Shown: positions 50,564 to 58,783, counted from the first letter of the stretch. The stretch is 58,783 nucleotides of DNA from a bacterium (Candidatus Blackallbacteria) CG13_big_fil_rev_8_21_14_2_50_49_14 (GCA_002783405.1 PFGG01000061.1:1-58783); one strand, 5' to 3'. Made by a program: numbers and translations. The notes: generated from the letters alone by a model not told the origin.

Positions 50564-53314
50564 TTAAACCTCAACGGTTTCGAGTTGAAGTTCTGCTTGA
50601 AACGGCTGAAGCGAAAGCCGGGCTGTCGCATAATAAAAATCATCGTGCCCAAACAAAGATTTAAGAATTTCTTCGGGCTTCAAGCTGTCTGTGCCTGCAA
50701 TTTGCATTTCCATACGCAGAAAGAGCTGATCTGTTTCCCAATCCAATTGAGAAAGCATGCTTGCTAAGTCTTCAGAATCCATTATTTCAATTTTGCCAAG
50801 CAAAGGCCGAATATCCACTTCGCGGACGCGATCCCGCCGTTTTCGGGTAACCCATAAATGCTCGCTTTCCAAAATTGCCTGAATGCGCTTTGCTAAGGTT
50901 TCTAGCAAATGATCTTCGCGTACTTGCATCAAACCCATCAGCGTAGATTTTTGAATCCCTACCAGATAGGTAGCGCCATTGATCCGTTTTGCCAAATCTT
51001 TATTGTTGTTTTCTACCTTTTCAATCGAGAGAAATTGAATCCCCTCAGGACAGACGGCATTTAAACGCTCAAGCACTTGATTGACAGGCAAATCTTCAAC
51101 CAATTGAAAATCAAGATACTCCCCAAAACTGGGAACCCCCAAACTTAAAGCAGGTGCGAAAACCATCACGGGTTTGGGGTGATAACCTTGCGAATAATAA
51201 GCCTCAAGATTCGCCCTGCGAATGATTCTTGGCAAGGATCGAATCAAATCAGAATGGCTTACAAATTGTGCCCTTTTTAATTTTGTATACAAAGCCCGAT
51301 AGGTAAAGGGTTCTGACTGTTCAAACTTCTCTAATTTGGGCGCTCTCACCTGCCCAACCTCAGGTGTTTCAAGAACTTCGCGTTTTTCAAGCGCCCCCAA
51401 TTTTACAAGATACTCTCCCCGCTCTTCTCGCATCTGCTTCATATCACAGGCAATTCCACAGGAATAACAGATCAATTTGCGTTGATCCGCTTCATGATCA
51501 GCAAGATTGGTAGAATGTACCTTTGCAGTAAAAGGTTTGCCACAGGGGGGAGAAAGCCGATCTTTGAGCGCTCGTTTATATTCTTGAATAATAAATTTAG
51601 GCTCAACACCTACATGGATATGTCCCCAGGGCAATTGAGAATCAAGCGGGAGAGTTCGCAAATAGGTATATTTATCGATCCCGGCTTCCTCAATGGCCGC
51701 CATCCAATCATCAAACTTCAAAAAGTTTCCCCAACCGTCCAAACGGGCCCCTTTTCTCCAGGCGCCCTCAATTACAGCTCCTACTTTTCGATCCCCACGG
51801 GCAATGATGCCCTCGATATGGCTGATTAAAGACTCATGCCACTTGAGACCAATCTGGTATTTTCGTGCCAAGCCCATCAACAGGCCCTGTTTGCGCTGAA
51901 TTTCAGGCAAATCCATCATTTGGCACCATTGGAAGGGGGTATGTGGTTTGGGCACAAAAGAGGAGATTGAAGCGGTAACATTTACCATCTTCCAATTTTT
52001 ATAATACTTTTTCGCGATATCCAACATCCGAGCGGCGGTATCAGCAATTCCCACCACATCTTCATCCATTTCAGTGGGCAAGCCAATCATGAAATAGAGT
52101 TTCATTTTGCGCCAACCCCGTGCAAAAATATTATGGGCACTCTGGGCAATGTCTTCTTCAGTAATATTTTTATTGATCACATCCCGCATGCGCTGAGTTC
52201 CAGCCTCAGGAGCAAAGGTCAGACTGGTATTGCGAACATCTGCAATTTCATCCAGCAAATCCCCGGTTAAACCATAAGCCCGCAGCGAAGAGACCGAAAG
52301 TGAAACACGCTTCTGTTTCAGTTTCTCCATCAAATTTTTTACCAAGGGTGAAACACAGCTGAAGTCAGCTGTAGAAAGCGAGGTCAGACTGCTCTCATCA
52401 TACCCAGCTTTTTCAATGCTGCTTAAAACACTGCTGATAATCTGATCAGGATCCCGTTCGCGAACCGGACGGTAAATGATCCCTGCCTGACAAAAACGAC
52501 AACCCTCCGTACAGCCTCTGGCAATCTCCATGGTGGTGCGATCAAAAACGGCTTCCGTCAAGGGCACAGGTGAATCATCGGGATAGGGATAGTCGTTGAT
52601 ATTTTCAATAATATTGCGCTTCACGAGGGCAGGAACGCCCTCATAAAGTGGCTGATCGACAACGGTCAGGCCAGTAAATTCCTCTTCCCGTGTCGCGTAG
52701 AGTGCAGGACAATAAATCCCCCCCAGTTGCGAAAGGGCAATTAAAATTTCAGTTTTAGATTTTCCTGCATCCCGCAGTGCAACATAGGTTCTTGCCAGTT
52801 TGATAAAGATTTCTTCGCCATCGCCAATGACAAAGGCATCAATAAAACGTGACATGGGTTCTGGATTCATGGCACAAGGCCCCCCCGCAATGATCAATGG
52901 CTGACGGGTATCGCGATCAGCTGCCAAAATGGGGATTCCACTCAGATCCAACATGGTGAGGACATTGGTAAAGGTCATTTCATATTGTAAAGAAAAGCCC
53001 AAAATATCAAAGGCATTGAGAGGTTTTACATTTTCCATACTGTAAATCGGCAATTGCCGATCACGTAATTCCTTCTCCATGTCAAACCAGGGAGTATAAG
53101 CCCGTTCAGCCAAAATATCGGGTTCTTTGTTTAAAATTGAATAGAGAATTTTCATGCCCATATGGGACATGCCTATTTCGTAAAGATCTGGAAAGGAAAG
53201 GCCAATGCGCACAGGCGTTTCTGCCCAATCCTTAACAATGGATTGATATTCTCCCCCCAGATAGCGTCCGGGTTTCTCTACTTGGGTAATAAAATCTTGA
53301 TACGGGTGTTTCAT
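50564..53314 (-). CDS. TIGR03960/TIGR03936-type radical SAM protein
   Basis: 916 aa from ATG 53314; TTG 53344 and ATG 53323 are alternatives. N-terminal B12-binding-like Rossmann domain (about 15-230), a radical SAM core with CTEGCRFC (CxxxCxxC for the 4Fe-4S cluster, about 265), and a C-terminal DUF2344 domain (about 690-900, RALYTKLKRAQFVSHSDL). These uncharacterised proteins are usual in cyanobacteria and Firmicutes, often near ribosomal protein or RNase genes. The reaction is unknown. A 96-base gap separates it from the LPP20 gene downstream. Confidence 0.88.
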   Translation of the reverse strand: MKHPYQDFITQVEKPGRYLGGEYQSIVKDWAETPVRIGLSFPDLYEIGMSHMGMKILYSILNKEPDILAERAYTPWFDMEKELRDRQLPIYSMENVKPLNAFDILGFSLQYEMTFTNVLTMLDLSGIPILAADRDTRQPLIIAGGPCAMNPEPMSRFIDAFVIGDGEEIFIKLARTYVALRDAGKSKTEILIALSQLGGIYCPALYATREEEFTGLTVVDQPLYEGVPALVKRNIIENINDYPYPDDSPVPLTEAVFDRTTMEIARGCTEGCRFCQAGIIYRPVRERDPDQIISSVLSSIEKAGYDESSLTSLSTADFSCVSPLVKNLMEKLKQKRVSLSVSSLRAYGLTGDLLDEIADVRNTSLTFAPEAGTQRMRDVINKNITEEDIAQSAHNIFARGWRKMKLYFMIGLPTEMDEDVVGIADTAARMLDIAKKYYKNWKMVNVTASISSFVPKPHTPFQWCQMMDLPEIQRKQGLLMGLARKYQIGLKWHESLISHIEGIIARGDRKVGAVIEGAWRKGARLDGWGNFLKFDDWMAAIEEAGIDKYTYLRTLPLDSQLPWGHIHVGVEPKFIIQEYKRALKDRLSPPCGKPFTAKVHSTNLADHEADQRKLICYSCGIACDMKQMREERGEYLVKLGALEKREVLETPEVGQVRAPKLEKFEQSEPFTYRALYTKLKRAQFVSHSDLIRSLPRIIRRANLEAYYSQGYHPKPVMVFAPALSLGVPSFGEYLDFQLVEDLPVNQVLERLNAVCPEGIQFLSIEKVENNNKDLAKRINGATYLVGIQKSTLMGLMQVREDHLLETLAKRIQAILESEHLWVTRKRRDRVREVDIRPLLGKIEIMDSEDLASMLSQLDWETDQLFLRMEMQIAGTDSLKPEEILKSLFGHDDFYYATARLSLQPFQAELQLETVEV

Positions 53315-53438
53315 TCGAAGCATGCTCTCCAAAAATTCAAACAATAGATTCGCGGATCGTTTCTGTAATTGTACCGCAGAGCAGCTTGTATTGACTGAAA
53401 ACGAAGTTCAGACAGGATCTTTCAGGCATGGGAATAAT

Positions 53439-55361
53439 TCAAAAAAATTCCCAGCCACTGCGACAGGCATCAAGCGCTTCACAATAATCCAGAAAATCTT
53501 TATAAAAGGAGTGATGGGCCAAGGTTGCACTGTCCCCCACCACCACAAGCTTTTTCTTCGCGCGCGTCATCGCCACATTCATGCGTCGGGTATCTTTTAA
53601 AAACCCAATTTCCCCCTGATCATTGCTTCTTACCAGAGAGATATAGATCAGATCCCGCTCTTGGCCTTGAAATCCATCCACCGTGTCAATGCTGATTTGA
53701 AAGAATTCTTGGATCTCAGGTCTTTTCTCTAGCAAGGACTGCAATAGATTTACCTGTTCGCGATAGGGTGAGATAATTCCCAGAGTTAATCTCTCTGCTT
53801 CAGTTTCAAGACGCGGCAAGCCCTCGCCCAACTGAAACAAATGTTTGATCAGCAATTCAGCTTCTCCAGAGTTTGAAAGGCTACGTGTTTCTGGGTTCAT
53901 TTCCTCCTCATGCCCACACCCCGCTGTGTCCAGAAACTCAAGCGGACGAGAAATCCAAGCCTGCTCTGAATTCTCGGGCAAAGTTCGTTCTGCAACCAGT
54001 GGATCTGCAAGCAGTTGTCCCTGATAGAACTCCTGACTTGAAAATCCCATGATCTCTTCATGCATGCGGTATTGAATATTTAAGAGTGCAGCAGCCTGGG
54101 GATGTTCTTCAATACAGATTTCAAACAAAGTCCGATTAAACCCTCCCGCCAAAGCCCTTTGCGATTTTACGGTGGGCGGCAATTGACAATGATCGCCAGC
54201 AAGAACAACTCGTCGCGCCCTTTGAATGGGAATCAAACTCCCACCCAACAGGGCCTGAGCCGCTTCATCGATAAAAACAGTATTGAAGTGTCTTTTCCAC
54301 AAAACCTCATAGGAGGCCCCTACCAAAGTGCAGAGAATGGCTTGAGAGCGATCTAAAATATGGTTCACTATGCCCTGTTCCATTTCACGGGCCTGGGCCA
54401 ACATCTTTCGTGCGTCCTGTAATTCTTCTCTGCGTTGAGCACGTTCTGCTGGCCCAAAATTGCGTTTAAAGCGCAGCGCCCTTTGACGCAAAAGCCGCGC
54501 TTCTTTTCTTAAAAGTTCAAGTGCTGGATATCCAGGATGCTGACTTATTTGCTGCTCAAGGGTAAAGGCCAGAATCTCTTCTGACATTCTGGCTGGATGC
54601 CCGAGACGCACGACAGAAACTCCAGCCTGAGACAATTTCAAACAGAGAAGATCCGTGGCCGTATTGCTGGGTGCTGAGACCAGAACCTGCTCCTCCAATT
54701 TCAATACCGCTGAAATAGCAGCAATCAGCGTTGTGGTCTTTCCCGTACCCGGTGGGCCGTGTATCAAGGCCAAATCTTCAGCTTCCAATACTTTTTGCAC
54801 GGCAGCGGTTTGGGCTGGATTCAGGCTCGGATCGGCAAATTGACTGCGGGGATAGGCGATGGGCGAAACGACTCCAAACAAGACTTCGCGCAGCTGTTTG
54901 AGGGGTGATTTTTGCGCGCCAATCAGACGTTCAACGGCTCTTCTCATTTCTCGATAGGTCGTTTCATCGTAACAGAGGTCAAGTCCCAATTTGCCATCGT
55001 CTAACCAATCCGGCAATTCTTCGCCAGAGTAGACCCATTTTAATTTATTTTTACTCACTGAACTTGCAACCCCTGTCAACGGGGTTTGCTGGGTATGTGT
55101 CTGACTGAAAAGCGCCAAAATCTGGCCATTTTGAAAACTGTGGGGCTTGTCCAATTCTGTGGTGCGTTCCAATTCCAAAACTAAATTTTGCCCAAAGCCT
55201 ATCTCTGTATGTTTAATAACAACGGGATACCAACAGGTTCCCTGGGCTTTTCGCAGTTTGAGCGGGGTTTCAAGAACCTGTTTTTGATAGGCCTCTTTTT
55301 CAGTTGATTCTTCAATCTTTAAGAGCTGAAGCCATTCACTCAACAAATCTTCGGGATGCAT
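53439..55361 (-). CDS. UPF1/IGHMBP2-like superfamily 1 helicase
   Basis: 640 aa from ATG 55361 with AGGAG seven bases upstream. Walker A GPPGTGKTT (about 206), motif II FIDEAAQALLGG (about 364), GDHCQLPP (about 388), IQYRMHEEIMGF (about 430), VDGFQGQERDLIYISLVRS (about 565) and NVAMTRAKKKLVVVG (about 603) are all present. An N-terminal OB-like barrel (about 20-120) with WYPVVIKHTEIGFG is the rest of the family signature. It unwinds nucleic acid in ATP-driven 5'-3' fashion; physiological role unknown. Confidence 0.9.
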   Translation of the reverse strand: MHPEDLLSEWLQLLKIEESTEKEAYQKQVLETPLKLRKAQGTCWYPVVIKHTEIGFGQNLVLELERTTELDKPHSFQNGQILALFSQTHTQQTPLTGVASSVSKNKLKWVYSGEELPDWLDDGKLGLDLCYDETTYREMRRAVERLIGAQKSPLKQLREVLFGVVSPIAYPRSQFADPSLNPAQTAAVQKVLEAEDLALIHGPPGTGKTTTLIAAISAVLKLEEQVLVSAPSNTATDLLCLKLSQAGVSVVRLGHPARMSEEILAFTLEQQISQHPGYPALELLRKEARLLRQRALRFKRNFGPAERAQRREELQDARKMLAQAREMEQGIVNHILDRSQAILCTLVGASYEVLWKRHFNTVFIDEAAQALLGGSLIPIQRARRVVLAGDHCQLPPTVKSQRALAGGFNRTLFEICIEEHPQAAALLNIQYRMHEEIMGFSSQEFYQGQLLADPLVAERTLPENSEQAWISRPLEFLDTAGCGHEEEMNPETRSLSNSGEAELLIKHLFQLGEGLPRLETEAERLTLGIISPYREQVNLLQSLLEKRPEIQEFFQISIDTVDGFQGQERDLIYISLVRSNDQGEIGFLKDTRRMNVAMTRAKKKLVVVGDSATLAHHSFYKDFLDYCEALDACRSGWEFF

Positions 55362-55455
55362 TTTGAACTCCTGTGTAAAACTTTGCAAAGTATAACAGGC
55401 CCGATCAGGTCTCAGAAGTCACCCTTTTTGTGTCATTTGTACATCTCTCACACAA

Positions 55456-55472
55456 AAGCCTGTGTTAGGCTT
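55456..55472. other. Short hairpin in the helicase / FtsB divergent gap
   Basis: AAGCCT (55456-55461) and AGGCTT (55467-55472) flank a GTGTT loop, 31 bases before the FtsB-like ATG. Possible operator or leader stem. No T-run follows. Confidence 0.35.
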
Positions 55473-55502
55473 AAATAGAGATTTTCTGAGCGGATTGAAA
55501 TC

Positions 55503-55796
55503 ATGAAAAAAAACCATCTTTTGTTTATCGCGGCCTTTGTCTACTTAACGGGAAACCTGGTAAATCTCATTACCCAGGAGTTTAGATTGCAAAAGTATAC
55601 CGTCTCTCTGGATCAGGAACTCCTGGTCGCACGAAAAGAACAGGAATCACTAAAAACAGCGCTCAAATATTTCAATACCCCTCAAGGCATTGAAGAACTT
55701 GCACGTAAGCGTTTGGGATACTACAGTCAAAACGAAATCCCAGTCAAAGTAATTGAGTCAAATCCCAGTCAAGCGACAGATTCTACATCTCCCTGA
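55503..55796 (+). CDS. FtsB/DivIC-like septum formation protein
   Basis: 97 aa. A short cytoplasmic tail, one membrane helix (about 5-25), a periplasmic coiled coil (about 30-62: LDQELLVARKEQESLKTALKYF) and then the diagnostic IEELARKRLGYYSQNEIPVKVIE motif of FtsB/DivIC. The family bridges FtsQ and FtsL in the divisome. Divergent from the helicase gene; a structured 150-base leader precedes the next gene. Confidence 0.8.
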   Translation: MKKNHLLFIAAFVYLTGNLVNLITQEFRLQKYTVSLDQELLVARKEQESLKTALKYFNTPQGIEELARKRLGYYSQNEIPVKVIESNPSQATDSTSP

Positions 55797-55801
55797 TCTG
55801 C

Positions 55802-55909
55802 GCTGAATTCTGTTCGCTGTGAAAGAGACGGAAGCCCGTCAGAATGGTATACTGGTACCAGTCAAGAATTCAGCCCTTCAGGAAACTGAGTTCTTTGCGC
55901 TGAACAAAG
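55802..55909 (+). other. Highly structured leader region (nested hairpins)
   Basis: An outer perfect 10-bp inverted repeat (GCTGAATTCT 55802-55811 with AGAATTCAGC 55865-55874) encloses GACGG/CCGTC (55827-55831, 55836-55840) and the 12-bp palindrome ACTGGTACCAGT (55851-55862). After it lie a stem-loop CTTCAG-GAAA-CTGAG (55876-55890) with a GNRA-like tetraloop, and CTTTG/CAAAG (55893-55897, 55905-55909). It lies between the FtsB-like and the 278-aa gene. A possible -10, TATACT (55848-55853), is inside it. No recognised riboswitch class. Confidence 0.5.
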
Positions 55910-55946
55910 CACTGGGCTTGAGATGTAGAAAGGTTTAAGGACTCTG

Positions 55947-56783
55947 ATGGATACCCGCGAAATGATTCAGAGCACAGTAGGTTTTACTGGCAAATGGGAA
56001 ACCGAACACCGCTTTCGAATTGACCCTTTGACTTACGGATATCTTACCCCTTTAGAAAAAATTGAGATTGAGTTCGGTGGCCTGGTCATCACGTCCAGCC
56101 CGCTTACCAATATTGAATGGTGGCACCATTTAATGCCCGCGATGGGATTACCGCCTCATGTCAAAGTTGAACCCGATGAGGTGGAGGATGGTTTTGTAGA
56201 ACTCAGCGCAGGACGCTTAAAATTGCTTGAGGACGCTGAATTTATTGAGCATCATTTTACCCGTTTGTATACCTATTTATCCCGTGCCATGTCAATGATT
56301 GAAAAAACAAACTCTGTGCTTTCGATGGGCATTGGGGTTGATTACTCTGGAACTTTAATCAAACTTCAATCCCGTGTCGTTACTGATCAGGACCTTTTTG
56401 TAAGAAATTGCGAAGCCTTTAAAAAGCTCTATTCAAAAATTACAGATATACATGGCAAAGTAGATACCTCTATTCTGCCCCAACCCTCAGATTTTAATGG
56501 CCAGGACATCGAAGATATTATTCGGGAATCCAAATTCTATGCCATGAAAGAAGCTGTACGGCTTGAAAGCCTGGATATTTTATCCTATATTATGTCCAAA
56601 AAAGGCGGGCAAATTGAGGGCAATGAATACCAATTGCCAAAAGATCGCATGATTTATAAGGTCTTTCCCAACCGCGTGGAATCTCACCGTGCTGGCAATT
56701 ATATGGGTCAAATTGGCTTTGACAAAGGCATCAAACAAATGCAACAGTTCTTTGCGACCACCCTGGGTGGAGGACGCTGGTAG
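55947..56783 (+). CDS. Cytoplasmic protein of unknown function (278 aa)
   Basis: No signal peptide or membrane segment. The N-terminal third includes YGYLTPLEKIEIEFGG and LTNIEWWHHLMPAMG; a middle helical part (about 95-190: LSRAMSMIEKTNSVLSMG, CEAFKKLYSKITD); the C-terminus is polar with GGQIEGNEYQLPKDRMIYKVFPNR. Not recognised. It is preceded by AAGGA and by the structured region at 55802-55909; converges on a small minus-strand gene with a six-base gap. Confidence 0.6.
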   Translation: MDTREMIQSTVGFTGKWETEHRFRIDPLTYGYLTPLEKIEIEFGGLVITSSPLTNIEWWHHLMPAMGLPPHVKVEPDEVEDGFVELSAGRLKLLEDAEFIEHHFTRLYTYLSRAMSMIEKTNSVLSMGIGVDYSGTLIKLQSRVVTDQDLFVRNCEAFKKLYSKITDIHGKVDTSILPQPSDFNGQDIEDIIRESKFYAMKEAVRLESLDILSYIMSKKGGQIEGNEYQLPKDRMIYKVFPNRVESHRAGNYMGQIGFDKGIKQMQQFFATTLGGGRW

Positions 56784-56789
56784 TTCGCG

Positions 56790-57101
56790 TCAGTCTTCGC
56801 CCGTTGAGAGCAGAAACAGTCCCGCTGTCTGATTTAGTAGGTCTTCAATCGAAGCAAAGGCCAAAGGCATTTCACTGAGCAATTGATTCACCTGCGGATA
56901 TAAATCTGATGCAGACGGAGCCAAAAACTGTTTGGTTTGCTCACTGAGCGAACCCTGACGTTTAATTTCAGGCAAAGCCAAGAATTTCAAACTCAACTCC
57001 ACTTTTTCAGCTTCTGAGAACTGATTCCAATCCTGTGCGGGTTGTTTTAACAAGGCCTGCAATTGCTTGAATTCTGGATTTTTTAAACGTAAATTTTTCA
57101 T
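56790..57101 (-). CDS. Small hypothetical cytoplasmic protein
   Basis: 103 aa from ATG 57101, with a strong GGAGGA eight bases upstream; a longer frame to 57167 has no ribosome site. Fully helical-looking, rich in Leu, Gln, Lys and Glu (FKQLQALLKQPAQDWNQF, EKVELSLKFLALPEIKRQ). No family recognised. Downstream of the 53-aa protein gene with 72 bases between. Confidence 0.6.
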   Translation of the reverse strand: MKNLRLKNPEFKQLQALLKQPAQDWNQFSEAEKVELSLKFLALPEIKRQGSLSEQTKQFLAPSASDLYPQVNQLLSEMPLAFASIEDLLNQTAGLFLLSTGED

Positions 57102-57173
57102 TGCAAAGGCTCCTCCTGTTACGAGTTCATACCAGTATAGATGAAAACACTGACAGGAATCGCCCAATGCACA

Positions 57174-57335
57174 CTATGGATGATTACTGATTTGTATTTG
57201 GAGGGGATTGAGCAAGATAAACTGCCCAGCTTGAGCAGAAGCCCAGCGCAAAGCTGGAAAAAACGAGGCACTCAAAAGAAAAATGAGTATCAGTTCCAAT
57301 AAAAAATTAAGCTCCTTATCCAATAACCTTACCAT
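57174..57335 (-). CDS. 53-aa single-helix small membrane or exported peptide
   Basis: MVRLLDKELN is followed by a hydrophobic stretch (about 11-33: LELILIFLLSASFFPAL) and an ASAQA tail that could be a signal-peptidase site, then 17 mostly hydrophilic residues. AAGGAGAG lies six bases before the ATG. A near-ideal promoter ends 32 bases upstream (TTTACA-N17-TATAAT, 57396-57368), so this very short gene has its own start signals for transcription and translation. No family recognised. It is likely expressed with the 103-aa gene after it. Confidence 0.65.
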   Translation of the reverse strand: MVRLLDKELNFLLELILIFLLSASFFPALRWASAQAGQFILLNPLQIQISNHP

Positions 57336-57367
57336 TTGAATCTCTCCTTGAACCCAGCGATAGCCAG

Positions 57368-57396
57368 ATTATAGCTCAAAAATTAAGTTTTGTAAA
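57368..57396 (-). promoter_or_regulatory. Promoter of the 53-aa small protein
   Basis: Minus strand TTTACA (57396-57391), 17 bases, TATAAT (57373-57368). Start of transcription near 57361 gives a 26-nt leader containing AAGGAGAG. Best sigma-70-type match in the gaps apart from the SRP promoter. Confidence 0.8.
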
Positions 57397-57442
57397 GTTA
57401 TATTTCAATAGTTAACATTATCACAGACATTGCCTGTTTGAG

Positions 57443-57456
57443 CGAGACAAGTCTCG
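57443..57456. promoter_or_regulatory. Inverted repeat upstream of the kinase gene
   Basis: CGAGAC (57443-57448) and GTCTCG (57451-57456) flank AA, just before TATAAA (57459-57464). It could be an operator for the kinase gene that starts at 57577. No other support. Confidence 0.3.
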
Positions 57457-57576
57457 GGTATAAAGAGGAAACGTGAGAGCTTGCTTTCACTTCAGATTCA
57501 GATTTTAGAGAGGGCAGTCACAGCAAAATATCCTGATTTCCGCTACAATGAGGAATATCATGAGTGACTGAAGAAA

Positions 57577-58783
57577 ATGAATACCCAAGCAGTAACTGAT
57601 TCACGAAAGTATTGTTTAAATTGTTTTGCTATCATTGCAGGCAATCTTACTCAGTGTACCCAGTGCCAATATCCTCAACCGCTTGAATACGACAAGCGAT
57701 TTTTAAAACCGCAATATAGATTGTACCGTCAGTATTATATAGGCAGGGTTTTGGGCTGCGGTGGCTTCGGAATTACTTATCTGGCCTATGATCGCAACCT
57801 GGGTACCCGCGTAGCCATCAAAGAATATTTCCCAACAGGCTTCGCAACCCGAGCAGAAGACGGCTTAACGGTCATCCCTGCTTCTGGGCAAGAGGGGGAA
57901 CTTTTTCGCGCAGGTAAAGAAAAATTTATTGCAGAAGCGCGTTTATTGGCAACCTTGAGAAGCCATAATATTATTACAATCCGACATTTTTTCGAAGACT
58001 GTAATACGGCTTATTTCGTCATGGAGTATCTTGAAGGGGAGACGCTTGAAGATTATTTAACCCGAAAAGGAGGAAAACTTCCTGCCCAAGAGGTTAGAAA
58101 ACTGCTTTTTCCCTTATTAGATGCCCTTGATGAAGTGCATGAACTTAAATCCTATCATCGCGATATCAAACCCGAAAATATTTACATGACCCGAAAAGGG
58201 CAGCCCATTCTCTTGGATTTTGGCTCTGCCCGCCAGCAAATTTCGGGAAAGACCGAATCCATGGTATTTCTGTCACCCGGTTACGCACCGCTTGAACAGT
58301 ATTCTCACAATGGGATTCAAGGGCCCTGGACAGATATCTACGCCTTAGCTGCAACCTATTACAAAGCTGTCACAGGCATTACCCCACCAACCCCTCAAGA
58401 AAGATTGGCATCAGATTCTCTGCTTCCGCCCCAGGCTTTGGGTATTGAAATGCCGCCTCAAGAAGAACAGTGGCTCATGAAGGGGTTGGGCATAAAATGG
58501 AGCTCGCGGCCTGAAAGCACAACTGAATGGCGAATGATGCTCGAAGGTCGCCCCGAAGATGAAGAATTCAGAAAGCGAAAAGAGCAAGAAGAAACCTTTG
58601 TTAAATTGGCCATTTTACCCAAATTGGTTGATAAACTCTTAACACCTGCTGAAGAGCAAGAAGTCTATGAGGCAGCCACGTATATGAATATTGACAACGA
58701 GCGCGTACATTTCTTGATTGACCGTGCACTTGAAAAAACGGGATCTTTACGGGGAGACCCCATTGCCGACAAATTTGTACAAG
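57577..58783 (+). CDS. Serine/threonine protein kinase with N-terminal zinc ribbon (3' end beyond the window)
   Basis: The reading frame is open for 402 codons to the right edge, so the protein is incomplete at its C-terminus. C13-x2-C16 and C27-x2-C30 (YCLNC, CTQC) make a zinc ribbon. Kinase domain about 50-310: glycine loop VLGCGGFGITYLA, catalytic Lys in RVAIKEY, HRDIKPENI, LDFGSAR and the SPGYAPLEQY activation segment, which is typical of cyanobacterial-type bacterial kinases. From about 320 a charged helical region begins. Whether a sensor domain follows cannot be seen. Confidence 0.92.
   Translation, partial: MNTQAVTDSRKYCLNCFAIIAGNLTQCTQCQYPQPLEYDKRFLKPQYRLYRQYYIGRVLGCGGFGITYLAYDRNLGTRVAIKEYFPTGFATRAEDGLTVIPASGQEGELFRAGKEKFIAEARLLATLRSHNIITIRHFFEDCNTAYFVMEYLEGETLEDYLTRKGGKLPAQEVRKLLFPLLDALDEVHELKSYHRDIKPENIYMTRKGQPILLDFGSARQQISGKTESMVFLSPGYAPLEQYSHNGIQGPWTDIYALAATYYKAVTGITPPTPQERLASDSLLPPQALGIEMPPQEEQWLMKGLGIKWSSRPESTTEWRMMLEGRPEDEEFRKRKEQEETFVKLAILPKLVDKLLTPAEEQEVYEAATYMNIDNERVHFLIDRALEKTGSLRGDPIADKFVQ

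Noticed and set aside
55802-55909. Known riboswitch or T-box
   Set aside because: I found no specific conserved motif of a known class; reported as an unexplained structure.
1-58783. tRNA or rRNA genes, CRISPR arrays, prophage or transposase genes
   Set aside because: No cloverleaf, rRNA signature, repeat-spacer series, integrase or transposase pattern could be seen.

Overview
The window reads as a chromosomal segment of a diderm, non-photosynthetic bacterium of the wider cyanobacterial neighbourhood (Melainabacteria / Sericytochromatia / Blackallbacteria-like). That placement is inference, not proof. Pointers are a ComFB protein, a cyanobacterial-type acyl-ACP reductase domain, DUF2993, CsaB, SpoVS, an LPP20-type protein, a TIGR03960-type radical SAM protein, a Ser/Thr kinase with the PGYAPLEQY activation-segment motif, and a probable outer-membrane beta-barrel. 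Genes are densely packed with many 4-base or longer overlaps. I see no prophage, insertion sequence, CRISPR array, tRNA or rRNA, and no gene-free stretch above 300 bases.

Layout. 1-3900: a secreted/lipoprotein-like gene on the minus strand with its own terminator, then a plus-strand run of a P-loop kinase-like protein and secreted proteins. 3900-7800: two divergent pairs, methyltransferase + DegT-type aminotransferase (minus) and Rieske oxygenase + fatty-acid/sterol hydroxylase (plus), which look like a small lipid or secondary-metabolite tailoring island with an AT-rich aminotransferase. 7800-11500: a PLP desulfhydrase/deaminase-like enzyme with an extra N-terminal domain, a DnaJ-like chaperone with half of the usual zinc region, and a large (about 274 nt) Alu-domain SRP RNA with a clear promoter. 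11500-21150: two unknowns and a glycosyltransferase, then a tight plus-strand operon murF - CHASE2 adenylate cyclase - csaB - tagA/wecG - ftsE - ftsX - comFB - DMT exporter, joining peptidoglycan synthesis, secondary cell-wall polymer synthesis, cAMP signalling and division.

21150-29900 is mostly minus strand: an aminotransferase/acyl-ACP-reductase fusion (the most striking gene here, predicted to turn acyl-ACP into a primary fatty amine), an NHL-propeller lipoprotein, a D-lactate/glycolate dehydrogenase-like flavo-iron-sulfur protein, a beta-barrel and a YaaR-family protein. 30000-34900: a ferritin-like protein, DUF423, a lipoprotein with six Ig-like repeats, a HExxH metalloprotease-like lipoprotein and thioredoxin. 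35000-41350 (minus): DUF2993, SpoVS, a PhyH-type dioxygenase, a beta-hydroxyacid dehydrogenase, a DEDDh exonuclease, and an asparagine-synthetase-like protein without the glutaminase cysteine, overlapped with a zinc-ribbon membrane protein. 41500-44650: an OGT/SPINDLY-type glycosyltransferase, a prolyl-hydroxylase-like dioxygenase and a MOSC protein.

44580-58783: a renalase-like oxidase, a WD40 protein, an amidase, a carboxypeptidase-regulatory-domain lipoprotein, an LPP20 protein, the TIGR03960-like radical SAM protein, a UPF1-like helicase, an FtsB/DivIC-like protein, an unknown 278-aa protein behind a highly structured leader, two small proteins (one of 53 aa with its own promoter) and the start of a Ser/Thr kinase cut by the window edge.
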